Source of the DNA: an uncultured Alphaproteobacteria bacterium
GTDB lineage: Bacteria > Pseudomonadota > Alphaproteobacteria > HIMB59 > GCA-002718135
Direction of reading: 5' to 3'
Assembly (NCBI GenBank): GCA_902593125.1
Contig: CACJGU010000008.1
Coordinates: 1-48,334 of the forward strand
Length of the DNA stretch: 48,334 bases
Shown: in pieces, positions 1 through 7,814 of the stretch
Layout of the letters: every line of letters starts with the position of its first letter
Position numbering within the stretch: position 1 is the stretch's first letter
The notes under the pieces: model-generated
The model's input: the letters and a program-made list of their open reading frames with translations, nothing else
What the model was told of the DNA's origin: nothing
The model's database searches: none
Made by a program: the position numbers and the translations under genes

Positions 1-1
1 T

Positions 2-805
2 GCTGGTATAGGTGAGTTAGTTACAGAAAAATCTGGAGTATTAAATTTAGGTGTAGAAGGAATGATGTTGGTAGGGGCGGTGTCCGCTTTTATTATTTTA
101 GTAATTACCGGAAGTTATTTTTTAGCTTTTTTTGTATCTATATTATCTGGAATTATCATGTCTGGTCTATTTGCTTTTTTAGTTCTATTTTTAATGTCAA
201 ATCAAATTGCTACAGGATTGGCATTAACAATTTTTGGAATAGGCCTAAGTTCAATGCTTGGTAAACAATATATTGGAACACCAATTGATGGCCTATCACC
301 ATGGTTTTTTGTTATATTCTCTTTCTTAATTGTTTTTTTAGTTAGTTATTTTTTTTATAAAACAAAAGCTGGTTTGATCTTAAGAGCAGTAGGGGAGTCC
401 CATAATTCTGCACATGCATTAGGATATAGTGTTATTAAAATAAGATTTTTATCAATTATATTTGGAGGTTCTATGTGTGCTCTTGCAGGATCATATATTT
501 CAATTTGTTATGCTCCAATGTGGCAAGAGGGTATGACAGCTGGACGAGGATGGATAGCATTAGCTTTAGTTGTATTTGCAACTTGGAAACCGGAAAGAGT
601 GCTTATTGGAGCCTATATATTTGGAGGTGTTACTATTCTTCAAATGAACCTTCAGGCTTTAGGTTTAAGATTCCCTGGGCAATTTTTTAGCATGGCGCCA
701 TATATTGCAACTATTATAGTTTTAGTGTTAATTTCTAGTAATAAATTAAGAATAAAGCTTAGTGCGCCAGCTTCGTTAACCATTCCTTTTTATAAAGGCA
801 GATAA
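2..805 (+). CDS. ABC transporter permease, NupQ/YufQ type (5' end missing)
   Basis: This is an inner-membrane permease subunit of a BMP-type ABC importer for nucleosides, purine bases or sugars. The reading frame is already open at base 2 and runs 267 codons to the stop, so the true start lies outside the window. The first visible residues, around GELVTEKSGVLNLGVEG, are the signature cytoplasmic stretch of the second permease in NupPQ-type systems. About seven hydrophobic segments follow. The next gene encodes the matching BMP-family binding protein. The ATPase and the other permease are presumably upstream. Purine/nucleoside specificity is inferred from the phosphoribosyltransferase two genes downstream. 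Family assignment is firm; substrate is not. Confidence 0.9.
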   Translation, partial: AGIGELVTEKSGVLNLGVEGMMLVGAVSAFIILVITGSYFLAFFVSILSGIIMSGLFAFLVLFLMSNQIATGLALTIFGIGLSSMLGKQYIGTPIDGLSPWFFVIFSFLIVFLVSYFFYKTKAGLILRAVGESHNSAHALGYSVIKIRFLSIIFGGSMCALAGSYISICYAPMWQEGMTAGRGWIALALVVFATWKPERVLIGAYIFGGVTILQMNLQALGLRFPGQFFSMAPYIATIIVLVLISSNKLRIKLSAPASLTIPFYKGR

Positions 806-911
806 ATATCCACTTTTTTCTTTCTATAATCATATACAATTATTGATCAAATCTATTTGTATATATTAAGTATATAGTTGAGTAATCGTTATATTAGCAG
901 GTGAGGTTAAA

Positions 912-1979
912 ATGATTAGAATAATAACTTTTTTATCTACTTTTTTGGTATTTGCATTTGGTTCAGCATATGCAGACCCTAAAAAAGTTGGATTTATATA
1001 CATAGGTCCTCCAGGTGATCATGGTTGGACATATATGCATGATGTAGGTAGAAAATATATGGAGAGCCAACTTGGTGACTCTATTACTACTACTTATCTT
1101 GAAAATATTCCTGAAAACGCAGATGCAGTTAGAGCAATCCGAAAACTAGCAGATTCAGGACATGATTTAATATTTACAACGTCTTTCAACTATATGGATC
1201 AGACACATGAAGTAGCTAAGGATTTTCCTGATATAAAATTTGAACATGCTACTGGTTATATCCAAGCAGATAACGTTGCTACGTATTCAGCTAGATTTTA
1301 TGAAGGTAGAATGATTGAAGGGCATATTGCTGGTCATATGACTAAAACTAATACTATTGGTTATATAGCTTCATTCCCTATTCCAGAAGTTGTAAGAGGA
1401 ATTAATGCATTTTATTTAGCGGCATCTAAAGTAAATCCAGATATCAAAATGAAAATTATTTGGGTATTTACTTGGTACGACCCAGGTAAAGAAGCTGATG
1501 CAGCTAATACATTAATTAATCAAGGAGCTGACATAATTGTTCAGCATACTGATACATATGCTCCTTGCCAAGCTGCTCAAAAAGCTGGCGTTTATGCATT
1601 TGGCCAAGCTTCAAACCAAGAAGAATTCTGTCCAGATGCACATTTAACTTCAATTGAAGATATTTGGGGTCCTTACTATGCTGAAAGAGCGAAAGCTGTT
1701 GTTGACGGCACTTGGACTTCAGGTGATACCTGGGATGGTATGGATAAAGGTATGGTTGTGATGTCACCATATAATACAAAACTTATGCCAGCAAGTTTAA
1801 TTCAGGAAGCAGTAAATATGGAAGTTGGAATTAAAGATGGAACTATTCATCCTTTCACAGGTCCAATTTACAATCAAGCTGGTGAGCTTGTGGTTGCTGA
1901 AGGTGAAGTAGCACCTGATGGAATGTTACTTGGAATGAACTTTTATGTTCAAGGTATTGACGGCGAAGTACCACAATAA
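912..1979 (+). CDS. BMP-family (PnrA-like) ABC transporter substrate-binding protein
   Basis: This periplasmic binding protein delivers ligand to the permease encoded just upstream. A clear signal peptide ends in AYA at about residue 21, followed by the mature start DPKKVGFIY. The body has the two-lobe BMP/basic membrane lipoprotein pattern: GDHGWTYMHDVGR near residue 36, TTSFNY near 97, and QHTDTYAPCQAAQ near 215. The length of 355 residues is normal. An AGGTGAGG ribosome-binding site lies about 7 bases before the ATG. There is no lipobox, as is usual for the alphaproteobacterial versions. A hairpin terminator follows at 1993-2027. BMP proteins bind purine nucleosides or bases, and a purine-type phosphoribosyltransferase follows, so I infer a purine ligand. 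Confidence 0.9.
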   Translation: MIRIITFLSTFLVFAFGSAYADPKKVGFIYIGPPGDHGWTYMHDVGRKYMESQLGDSITTTYLENIPENADAVRAIRKLADSGHDLIFTTSFNYMDQTHEVAKDFPDIKFEHATGYIQADNVATYSARFYEGRMIEGHIAGHMTKTNTIGYIASFPIPEVVRGINAFYLAASKVNPDIKMKIIWVFTWYDPGKEADAANTLINQGADIIVQHTDTYAPCQAAQKAGVYAFGQASNQEEFCPDAHLTSIEDIWGPYYAERAKAVVDGTWTSGDTWDGMDKGMVVMSPYNTKLMPASLIQEAVNMEVGIKDGTIHPFTGPIYNQAGELVVAEGEVAPDGMLLGMNFYVQGIDGEVPQ

Positions 1980-1992
1980 TTAAAATTCTATT

Positions 1993-2027
1993 AACCTCTC
2001 TCTATGCAAAGAGGGAGGTTTAATTTT
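1993..2027 (+). terminator. Rho-independent terminator after the BMP binding protein
   Basis: An 11-base-pair stem (1993-2003 with 2010-2020, one G-T wobble) with a 6-base loop is followed by a T-rich tail, TAATTTTTA. It sits 14 bases after the stop of the binding-protein gene and before the phosphoribosyltransferase. It probably separates or attenuates the two transcripts. The GC-containing stem stands out in this AT-rich sequence. Confidence 0.8.
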
Positions 2028-2058
2028 TAATTCTTAATTTCAAATTTAAGGGAATATT

Positions 2059-2562
2059 ATGTCTGATTTACATATTAGTTGGGATGAATATAGAACTAAA
2101 ACTGAAGAACTAGCAAAACAAATTCATAAAGATGGATGGAGCTTTAATCAAGTTGTATGCATAGCAAAAGGAGGCATGAGAGTAGGGGATGTAATAGCAA
2201 GGATATTTGATGTTCCTTTAGCAATTCTTTCAGTTGAATCATATAAAGGTGAGGGTGTAAAAAATAAAAGAGGCGCAATTACATTTTCAAGAGATTTAGC
2301 AAAAACGAGTCCTAACATTGGATCAAAAGTTTTAATAGTAGATGATTTGGCAGACTCTGGAATTACTCTAAAAAAAAGCATTGATTGGTTAAATCACACT
2401 TATGGTTTTTATATAGATGAACCAATAAGAACTGGAGTTTTGTTTTATAAGTCAGTATCAACATTTAAACCAAATTATTTTGTTGATTATTTGGAAGATT
2501 CTCCTTGGATACATATGCCTTATGAAGTTTATGAAACAATGAAGCCAGAAGAACTTGGTTAA
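2059..2562 (+). CDS. Purine-type phosphoribosyltransferase
   Basis: This cytoplasmic type I phosphoribosyltransferase would join a purine base to PRPP, giving a nucleotide. The PRPP-binding loop VLIVDDLADSG occupies about residues 91-101. An upstream PPi loop is seen as AKGGMRVGD at 36-44. Its 167 residues match the short XGPRT/HPRT-like enzymes. An AAGGGAAT ribosome-binding site precedes the ATG. Lying directly after a BMP-type importer, it would trap an imported base such as xanthine, guanine or hypoxanthine; the exact base cannot be read from the sequence. Its last four bases overlap the convergent nitroreductase gene. Confidence 0.85.
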   Translation: MSDLHISWDEYRTKTEELAKQIHKDGWSFNQVVCIAKGGMRVGDVIARIFDVPLAILSVESYKGEGVKNKRGAITFSRDLAKTSPNIGSKVLIVDDLADSGITLKKSIDWLNHTYGFYIDEPIRTGVLFYKSVSTFKPNYFVDYLEDSPWIHMPYEVYETMKPEELG

Positions 2563-3236
2563 AAAATCGAAGTAATTTCTTCAAATTTTTTCTTTTGTTT
2601 AGCAAATTTTGGGACTGTTGCATTAGTATCTGGTCTACCTACAACAAGTAAAACAAATGGTTTTTCATTACTAGGTCTCTTTAAAATTTTATTAAGAAAT
2701 GTCATCGGACTTGGAGTATGTGTTAACATTGCTAACCCAGAAAAATGCAAACAAGTTATTAATATACCAGTAGCTATACCTACAGATTCTTTTACATAAT
2801 AGTTTTTTATTTTTTTATTTTTTGAAACTGAAAATTTTTTTTCAAATATTGCTATTAAATAAGGTGCATTCTCGATAAATTTTTTATTTTCATTTGTTCC
2901 TAAAGGAGTTAACGCATCTAGCCACTCTTGAGGAGCTTTGTACCTATAAAAATTTTCCTCTTCTTTTTCTGCTTCTATTCTAATCTTCTTTTTTACAGTT
3001 TTATTTTTTATTACTACAAAATGCCAAGGTTGAAGATTTGCCCCACTAGGAGCTGATCCCGCAGATAAAATTGCATTTCTGATAACATTTATATCAATTT
3101 TATCGGTTGAAAATTCACGAATACTTCTTCTCTCTTTAATATTGTTATAAAATTTTTTTGAATTAATCTTCATTTCTTTGATAGTTTGATTTGAAAATTT
3201 TAAATCTTCAGTTATGTATTTATTTATCTTATGCAT
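2559..3236 (-). CDS. Nitroreductase-fold flavoprotein, iodotyrosine deiodinase-like
   Basis: This FMN-dependent enzyme of the nitroreductase superfamily resembles the IYD (iodotyrosine deiodinase) branch. Visible markers are RRSIREF near residue 36, SAPSGANLQPW at 61-71 (FMN and substrate contact region) and a C-terminal VGRPDTNATVP. Aligned by eye with human IYD, the three active-site lid residues that grip the zwitterion of halotyrosine, Glu157, Tyr161 and Lys182, correspond to Glu93, Tyr97 and Lys118 with exact spacing. The 225-residue length equals the soluble IYD core. The gene starts only bases from an opposing small membrane-protein gene. Reductive dehalogenation of halotyrosine is inferred; a generic nitroreductase is the alternative. 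Confidence 0.85.
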   Translation of the reverse strand: MHKINKYITEDLKFSNQTIKEMKINSKKFYNNIKERRSIREFSTDKIDINVIRNAILSAGSAPSGANLQPWHFVVIKNKTVKKKIRIEAEKEEENFYRYKAPQEWLDALTPLGTNENKKFIENAPYLIAIFEKKFSVSKNKKIKNYYVKESVGIATGILITCLHFSGLAMLTHTPSPMTFLNKILKRPSNEKPFVLLVVGRPDTNATVPKFAKQKKKFEEITSIF

Positions 3237-3419
3237 TGGATTGTAATAATTTTAGGTACAATAATAATCTCTATATCTGTAAGCAATCCTTTATATAAAT
3301 TGATCATTAAAAAAAGAATAGAATTAAACCTTTTCTTTCAAATTATAAATAGAATTATACTCTTTCTAATTGGTGTTATTGTAATTTTTTATGGACTTTA
3401 TTTACAGAGTTACGCCTAA
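3231..3419 (+). CDS. Small two-helix membrane protein, unknown
   Basis: I do not recognise this 62-residue protein. It has two hydrophobic helices (about residues 3-25 and 38-58) separated by a basic, hydrophilic turn (KKRIELN), a plausible membrane topology. It exactly bridges the gap between two opposing minus-strand genes: its start overlaps the nitroreductase start by 6 bases and its stop overlaps the rhodanese stop by 4. That tight fit favours a real gene, but there is no good ribosome-binding site and no known family. It could be chance. Confidence 0.4.
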   Translation: MHWIVIILGTIIISISVSNPLYKLIIKKRIELNLFFQIINRIILFLIGVIVIFYGLYLQSYA

Positions 3420-3748
3420 TATCTTCTTATATTTCTATCTATTAAAGCTGCCCACGCATCAATACCTCCCAAGACATTTACACAATGTTGGTATCCTTGA
3501 GCCTTTAGCCATTTACATACAGCCTGACTTCTTGTCCCAGTATGACACATAACAAATATATTTTTTTGCTTATCCAACTCAGTATATCTATTTGCAATTT
3601 CTGATAATTTCATGTGTATTGTGCCTTTAATATGAGCATGATCTCTTTCTGTATCCTCTCTAACATCAACAATTTGGATAGTCTTATTTTCTTGTCTAAG
3701 TTCATTTAATTGATGAACTGTTATTTCGGTACCATTGAAAAGATCCAT
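3416..3748 (-). CDS. Rhodanese-domain protein (single domain, GlpE-like)
   Basis: This single-domain rhodanese/sulfurtransferase has 110 residues, the usual GlpE/PspE length without a signal peptide, so it is cytoplasmic. The N-terminal half has the VDVRED motif at 28-32. The active-site loop CHTGTRS begins with the catalytic Cys68, which would carry the persulfide. The C-terminus has the typical LGGIDAWA. The six-residue loop is the sulfur-type rather than the phosphatase-type length. It is transcribed alone on the minus strand. The sulfur donor and acceptor are unknown. Confidence 0.88.
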   Translation of the reverse strand: MDLFNGTEITVHQLNELRQENKTIQIVDVREDTERDHAHIKGTIHMKLSEIANRYTELDKQKNIFVMCHTGTRSQAVCKWLKAQGYQHCVNVLGGIDAWAALIDRNIRRY

Positions 3749-3862
3749 TATTGTATACTATATAAATTATAAAATAATATCTAGTATTTAATAAATTAAA
3801 CAGGTCAATTAAAAAAAAAATTGTGTATTTGTTTTTTTTCTTTATAAGAACATCAATTTCAA

Positions 3863-4162
3863 ATGACAAAAAAAATAACATTTTCAGCTTTTGGCAGAGA
3901 CTCATATTATCATCGAGATTGGTTTAAAAAGCAGGGCTTTAAATTTGATAGAAGTTCAAGAAAATGGACTGTAGAAAATCTTCCAATAGATAATGCAGAA
4001 GAATTTGCAAGCTATTGTAGAAAATATGGACTGACATTTGAAAGATCAGATAGGATGATTACCGAATTTGATTATGCTGATTATCTTTGGGATGGCAGAA
4101 GAGATGAATTTATGCAACAATCAGAAAAGATAAAAATTCCACAACCTAAAAACAAAATTTAA
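3863..4162 (+). CDS. Small conserved-looking protein of unknown function
   Basis: This soluble 99-residue protein is rich in aromatic and charged residues (RDWFKKQGFKFDRSSRKWTV near 18-37). The pattern of an aromatic helix followed by a Gly-Phe/aromatic-Asp, Lys-Trp hairpin loosely recalls small DUF5710-like modules, but I would not assign it. The tail is basic and proline-containing. The gene ends 5 bases before a DMT permease and may be co-transcribed with it. Amino-acid composition is less Ile/Asn-rich than neighbouring membrane proteins, consistent with a real soluble protein. Confidence 0.6.
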   Translation: MTKKITFSAFGRDSYYHRDWFKKQGFKFDRSSRKWTVENLPIDNAEEFASYCRKYGLTFERSDRMITEFDYADYLWDGRRDEFMQQSEKIKIPQPKNKI

Positions 4163-4167
4163 TTTTT

Positions 4168-5094
4168 TTGCTTAAAAAATTAACTGTTAATAATTATTTT
4201 CTACTAATTATTTTATCCGCTATATGGGGATCAGCATTCTTCGCTATTAAAATTGGTCTAGAAAGTTTTTCTCCTATTACTGTTGCATCTTTAAGATTAT
4301 CAATAGCATCACTATTTCTATTATTTTTTTTTTATATTCAAAAAAAGAAAATCTTTTTTACAGCACAAATAATTTATTTATTGATCATAATAGGTATAAT
4401 TGGAAATTTCATACCTTTTTTTTTAATAAGTTGGGCAGAACAACATATACCATCTTCTACTGCTGGAATGTTAATGGCTATTGGACCCATAATCACATTA
4501 GTAATGTCTCATTTTTTGACAAAAAGTGATAAGTTTACAATTATAAAATTTGTTTCCATATCTATTGGTTTTATAGGTGTATTATTTATATTTAGTACAA
4601 ATTCTTTTGGAAATATAGTAGAATACAATTTCATAGATTTAATTGCTAAATTTTTAGTTATAATTGCAGCCTTTGGTTATATGCTTTCAAATATTATTGC
4701 ATATGAAAAACTTAACCAATTAGACTCTTTCTCCATTACAACTTTTGCAACTACATTTGGTGCCATTTTTTCAATACCATTTTTTTTAATTGATATTAGC
4801 TTTAATAATTATAATTATACTTTTAACTATAATTCAATTTTAGCTGTTATTTATTTAGGTATCTTTCCTACTGCAATTGCTTTTCAATTTCGTTATTATA
4901 TTACTAAAACTTCTGGTCCAGTTTTTCTATCCTATGTTGCGTATCTTATACCAGCTTTTGCACTAATTTGGGGCTACATTCTTCTTTCTGAAAAAATTGG
5001 CCTTAATTCATTAATTGGAATTTTGTTGATTTTGATCGGGGTATATTTGGGGCAAAACAGGTCAATGGGTGAAATAACTAAAAAAAACATATAA
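4168..5094 (+). CDS. DMT-superfamily (EamA) permease
   Basis: This inner-membrane transporter of the drug/metabolite family has ten predicted helices in two EamA repeats (about residues 10-145 and 155-295). The first repeat shows the typical AIWGSAFFAIKIGL start and SWAEQHIPSSTAG; the second shows the YLIPAFALIWGY segment. The length of 308 residues is normal. The only start that keeps the first helix is TTG, 5 bases after the preceding stop, suggesting coupling to the small gene upstream. Such proteins usually export amino acids or metabolites; the substrate cannot be inferred. This is the first of three DMT permeases in the window. Confidence 0.85.
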   Translation: MLKKLTVNNYFLLIILSAIWGSAFFAIKIGLESFSPITVASLRLSIASLFLLFFFYIQKKKIFFTAQIIYLLIIIGIIGNFIPFFLISWAEQHIPSSTAGMLMAIGPIITLVMSHFLTKSDKFTIIKFVSISIGFIGVLFIFSTNSFGNIVEYNFIDLIAKFLVIIAAFGYMLSNIIAYEKLNQLDSFSITTFATTFGAIFSIPFFLIDISFNNYNYTFNYNSILAVIYLGIFPTAIAFQFRYYITKTSGPVFLSYVAYLIPAFALIWGYILLSEKIGLNSLIGILLILIGVYLGQNRSMGEITKKNI

Positions 5095-5192
5095 AATTAA
5101 CAATAAAGCTATAGAAATCGATACAGTTTTAAAATTACAATACTTCATTTGATGTTGAAATTTAATTATTTTTAGTTCAATATACTTTTATT

Positions 5193-6557
5193 ATGACTGA
5201 CTCAATTAAATATTTATTAGAAGAAAGTAAAGCACCTAAGTTTTGGTATAATATAAATTCTGATTTACCAAGTCCGCCACCACCACCTTTACATCCAGGT
5301 ACTAAACAACCTGCTGGACCGGATGATTTTGCTCCATTATTTCCTATGAGCTTAATCATGCAAGAAGTTTCAACTGAAAGAGAAATTGAAATCCCTGAAC
5401 CTGTTAGAGAGGTATATAAACAATGGAGACCATCACCATTATTTCGAGCAAGGAGATTAGAAAAATTTTTAGACACTCCAGCAAAAATTTATTATAAATA
5501 CGAAGGAGTAAGCCCAACAGGCAGTCATAAACCAAATACTGCAGTGCCACAGGCTTTTTTTAATAAAGAAGAAGGTATAAGTAAAATCTTCACGGAGACT
5601 GGAGCGGGACAGTGGGGTAGTTCACTTGCTTTTGCTGGCCAAATATTTGGAATAGATATTGAAGTATTTATGGTTAAAGTAAGCTTTGATCATAAGCCTT
5701 ATAGAAAACTTATGATGCAATCTTTTGGTGCTAATTGCCATGCTAGCCCATCATCACTAACTGAATTTGGAAATAAACTTCTTTCAGAAAATCCAGATAA
5801 CCCAGGAAGTCTAGGAATTGCTATATCTGAGGCAATTGAAGCAACAGTTAAAAGTGGAGGAAAGGCAAAATATTCACTTGGTAGTGTTTTAGGACATGTC
5901 TTAATGCATCAAACAATAAATGGTAATGAAGCAATTATGCAAATGGAGATGGCTGGAGATTATCCTGATATTATAGTTGGGTGTACTGGCGGGGGAAGTA
6001 ATCTATCTGGTTTAATGTTTCCTTTCTTAGGACAACAATTAAGGGGTGGACAAAAAATAGATATAATTGGATGTGAGCCAGCATCATGTCCTTCATTTAC
6101 AAAGGGCAAATATGCATATGATCATGGAGATATGGCTAAAATGACCCCATTAATTAAAATGCATACTTTAGGTTCAGATTTCTTGCCACCAGCAAACCAC
6201 TCTGGAGGATTAAGATATCATGGAATGTCATATCATTTAAGTCACCTATATGAACTGGGCTTAATGAGAGCCAAAGCTTATGCTCAAAAAGATTGTTTTG
6301 AAGCTGGATTAACTTTTGCAAAACAAGAAGGAATTATTCCAGCACCTGAAGGTAATCATGCAGTAAAAGGAGCAATAGATGCAGCTCTTGAATGTAAAAA
6401 AAATGGTGAAAATAAAACTATTCTCTTTAATCTTTGTGGTCATGGTTATTTTGATATGTCAGCATACGATGACTATTTAAATGGTAGTATGGCAGATGAT
6501 GTTATTGATGAAGATGGTATTAACAAATCTATCTCTCAAATACCTGAAGTTGCATAA
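5193..6557 (+). CDS. Tryptophan synthase beta-like PLP enzyme, TrpB2 type
   Basis: This PLP enzyme of the TrpB2 branch is a stand-alone tryptophan synthase beta that makes tryptophan from indole and an activated serine. The 454-residue length and the N-terminal proline run before LHPGT are TrpB2 hallmarks; TrpB1 is about 400 residues. The PLP lysine is Lys113 in GSHKPNTA. A glycine-rich phosphate-binding loop, GCTGGGSN, lies near residue 264, and PEGNHAV near 380. No trpA is adjacent. TrpB2a enzymes of archaea have been reported to use O-phosphoserine. That fits this operon, because serC and serA, which make phosphoserine, follow. Phosphoserine use here is inference. Confidence 0.87.
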   Translation: MTDSIKYLLEESKAPKFWYNINSDLPSPPPPPLHPGTKQPAGPDDFAPLFPMSLIMQEVSTEREIEIPEPVREVYKQWRPSPLFRARRLEKFLDTPAKIYYKYEGVSPTGSHKPNTAVPQAFFNKEEGISKIFTETGAGQWGSSLAFAGQIFGIDIEVFMVKVSFDHKPYRKLMMQSFGANCHASPSSLTEFGNKLLSENPDNPGSLGIAISEAIEATVKSGGKAKYSLGSVLGHVLMHQTINGNEAIMQMEMAGDYPDIIVGCTGGGSNLSGLMFPFLGQQLRGGQKIDIIGCEPASCPSFTKGKYAYDHGDMAKMTPLIKMHTLGSDFLPPANHSGGLRYHGMSYHLSHLYELGLMRAKAYAQKDCFEAGLTFAKQEGIIPAPEGNHAVKGAIDAALECKKNGENKTILFNLCGHGYFDMSAYDDYLNGSMADDVIDEDGINKSISQIPEVA

Positions 6558-6603
6558 ATTTAAGTTTTATTTTTAAATTTATAACTTAAAAGGACAGCTA
6601 ATT

Positions 6604-7812
6604 ATGGTTGATATAAAGCCTTTTAAAGGAACACGTCCATTTAATGAAGATGCAAAAAGCTTAATAGCACCATCTACTGATCACTTGAGTATAGAAAACA
6701 TAGAAATTTTTAGAAAAAATAATTATTGGAATTATTTAAAAATACTTAATCCAGTTGGTCAATTAAAAGAAACAGATACTCTCTTAGAAGCAAAACTTCA
6801 TTTTAGTGAAATGAAAGAAAATGACGTTATAAAAAAAGATGTTAAAGATCATTTCTATGTTTATCAAATTGAATTTAAAGAACATATACAAACTGGTTTT
6901 TTATCACTTGCCAATATAGAAGATTTTACCAATGAAAAAATTAAAGCCCATGAAAAAATTTACGAAAATAGAATGAGAGAAAGAGCTGAACAAATGTTAA
7001 ATATTAAAACTCAGATTGGACCTATTTATGTTTTTTTCGAAAATAATAAAGATATAAGTCAACTTTTGTATTCCATTACAAGTAATACCCCAGATTATGA
7101 TTTCGAAAGTTTTGACAATTCTATTCATAAACTTTGGTGTATTTCTGACAAAGAATTTATTAAAAACTTATCCTTATTATTTTCTGAAAATATTAATAAC
7201 TTTTACATAGCCGATGGTCATCACAGAATGGGCGCAATGAAACTAATTGGTGAATTAAAATATAATAAAAATATATATCAAGAAAATTTTATGATTGCAG
7301 CTTTTCCAAGTAACGAAGCAAAAATATTTGATTATAATAGAGTGGTAAAAGATTTAAATGGATTGTCTGAAGAAAAATTCTTAGAACTTATTTCAGAAAG
7401 TTTTACTATTGCAAAAATAGATCGAGCTTTTAAACCTAGTAGAAATAGAGAATTTGGCATGTATCACGAAAATAAATGGTACTCTTTATATTTTAAAGAA
7501 AAACTAGAAACTAATAATTTTATTGATACTCTTGATATAAATATTCTAAATAATTATGTTTTTAAAAAATATCTAAATATTGAAGATGTAAATAATGATG
7601 AAAGAATTAGATTTATAGCTGGCTGCCATGGTTTGGGAGCTCTTGAAAAAAAAGTTGATGAAAACAAAGATAGTGTGGCATTTTCTATCTTCCCATCTCA
7701 TATAACTGATGTTATTAAGGTCGCCGATAATAAATTGACTATGCCACCAAAATCAACATGGTTTGATCCTAAACCATTAGATGGACTGGTAGTCTATGAA
7801 TTTGGAAAATAA
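6604..7812 (+). CDS. DUF1015 family protein, possible serine-kinase-like role
   Basis: This is a cytoplasmic DUF1015 protein of 402 residues, close to the family norm. It starts with the typical IKPFKGTRPF segment. It contains IADGHHRMGA with Asp204-His206-His207-Arg208. The DGHHR motif is shared with ParB/Srx-fold free-serine kinases (SerK, SbnI), which make O-phosphoserine from serine. The C-terminus ends with MPPKSTWFDPKP, another family hallmark. An AGGA ribosome-binding site precedes the ATG. It lies 46 bases after trpB2 and 2 bases before serC, and DUF1015 is known to neighbour serine-biosynthesis genes. A link to phosphoserine/serine metabolism is inferred; no reaction is established. 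Confidence 0.85.
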   Translation: MVDIKPFKGTRPFNEDAKSLIAPSTDHLSIENIEIFRKNNYWNYLKILNPVGQLKETDTLLEAKLHFSEMKENDVIKKDVKDHFYVYQIEFKEHIQTGFLSLANIEDFTNEKIKAHEKIYENRMRERAEQMLNIKTQIGPIYVFFENNKDISQLLYSITSNTPDYDFESFDNSIHKLWCISDKEFIKNLSLLFSENINNFYIADGHHRMGAMKLIGELKYNKNIYQENFMIAAFPSNEAKIFDYNRVVKDLNGLSEEKFLELISESFTIAKIDRAFKPSRNREFGMYHENKWYSLYFKEKLETNNFIDTLDINILNNYVFKKYLNIEDVNNDERIRFIAGCHGLGALEKKVDENKDSVAFSIFPSHITDVIKVADNKLTMPPKSTWFDPKPLDGLVVYEFGK

Positions 7813-7814
7813 TT

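Noticed and set aside
1516..1779. Minus-strand open frame of 87 codons inside the BMP binding-protein gene
   Set aside because: It is antisense to a strongly supported gene, has His/Gln-rich composition unlike the neighbours and no ribosome-binding site or family.
3702..3905. Minus-strand open frame of 67 codons spanning the gap between the rhodanese and the 99-residue protein
   Set aside because: It overlaps both better-supported genes, and its sequence (Ile/Phe/Asn runs) looks like translated AT-rich intergenic DNA.
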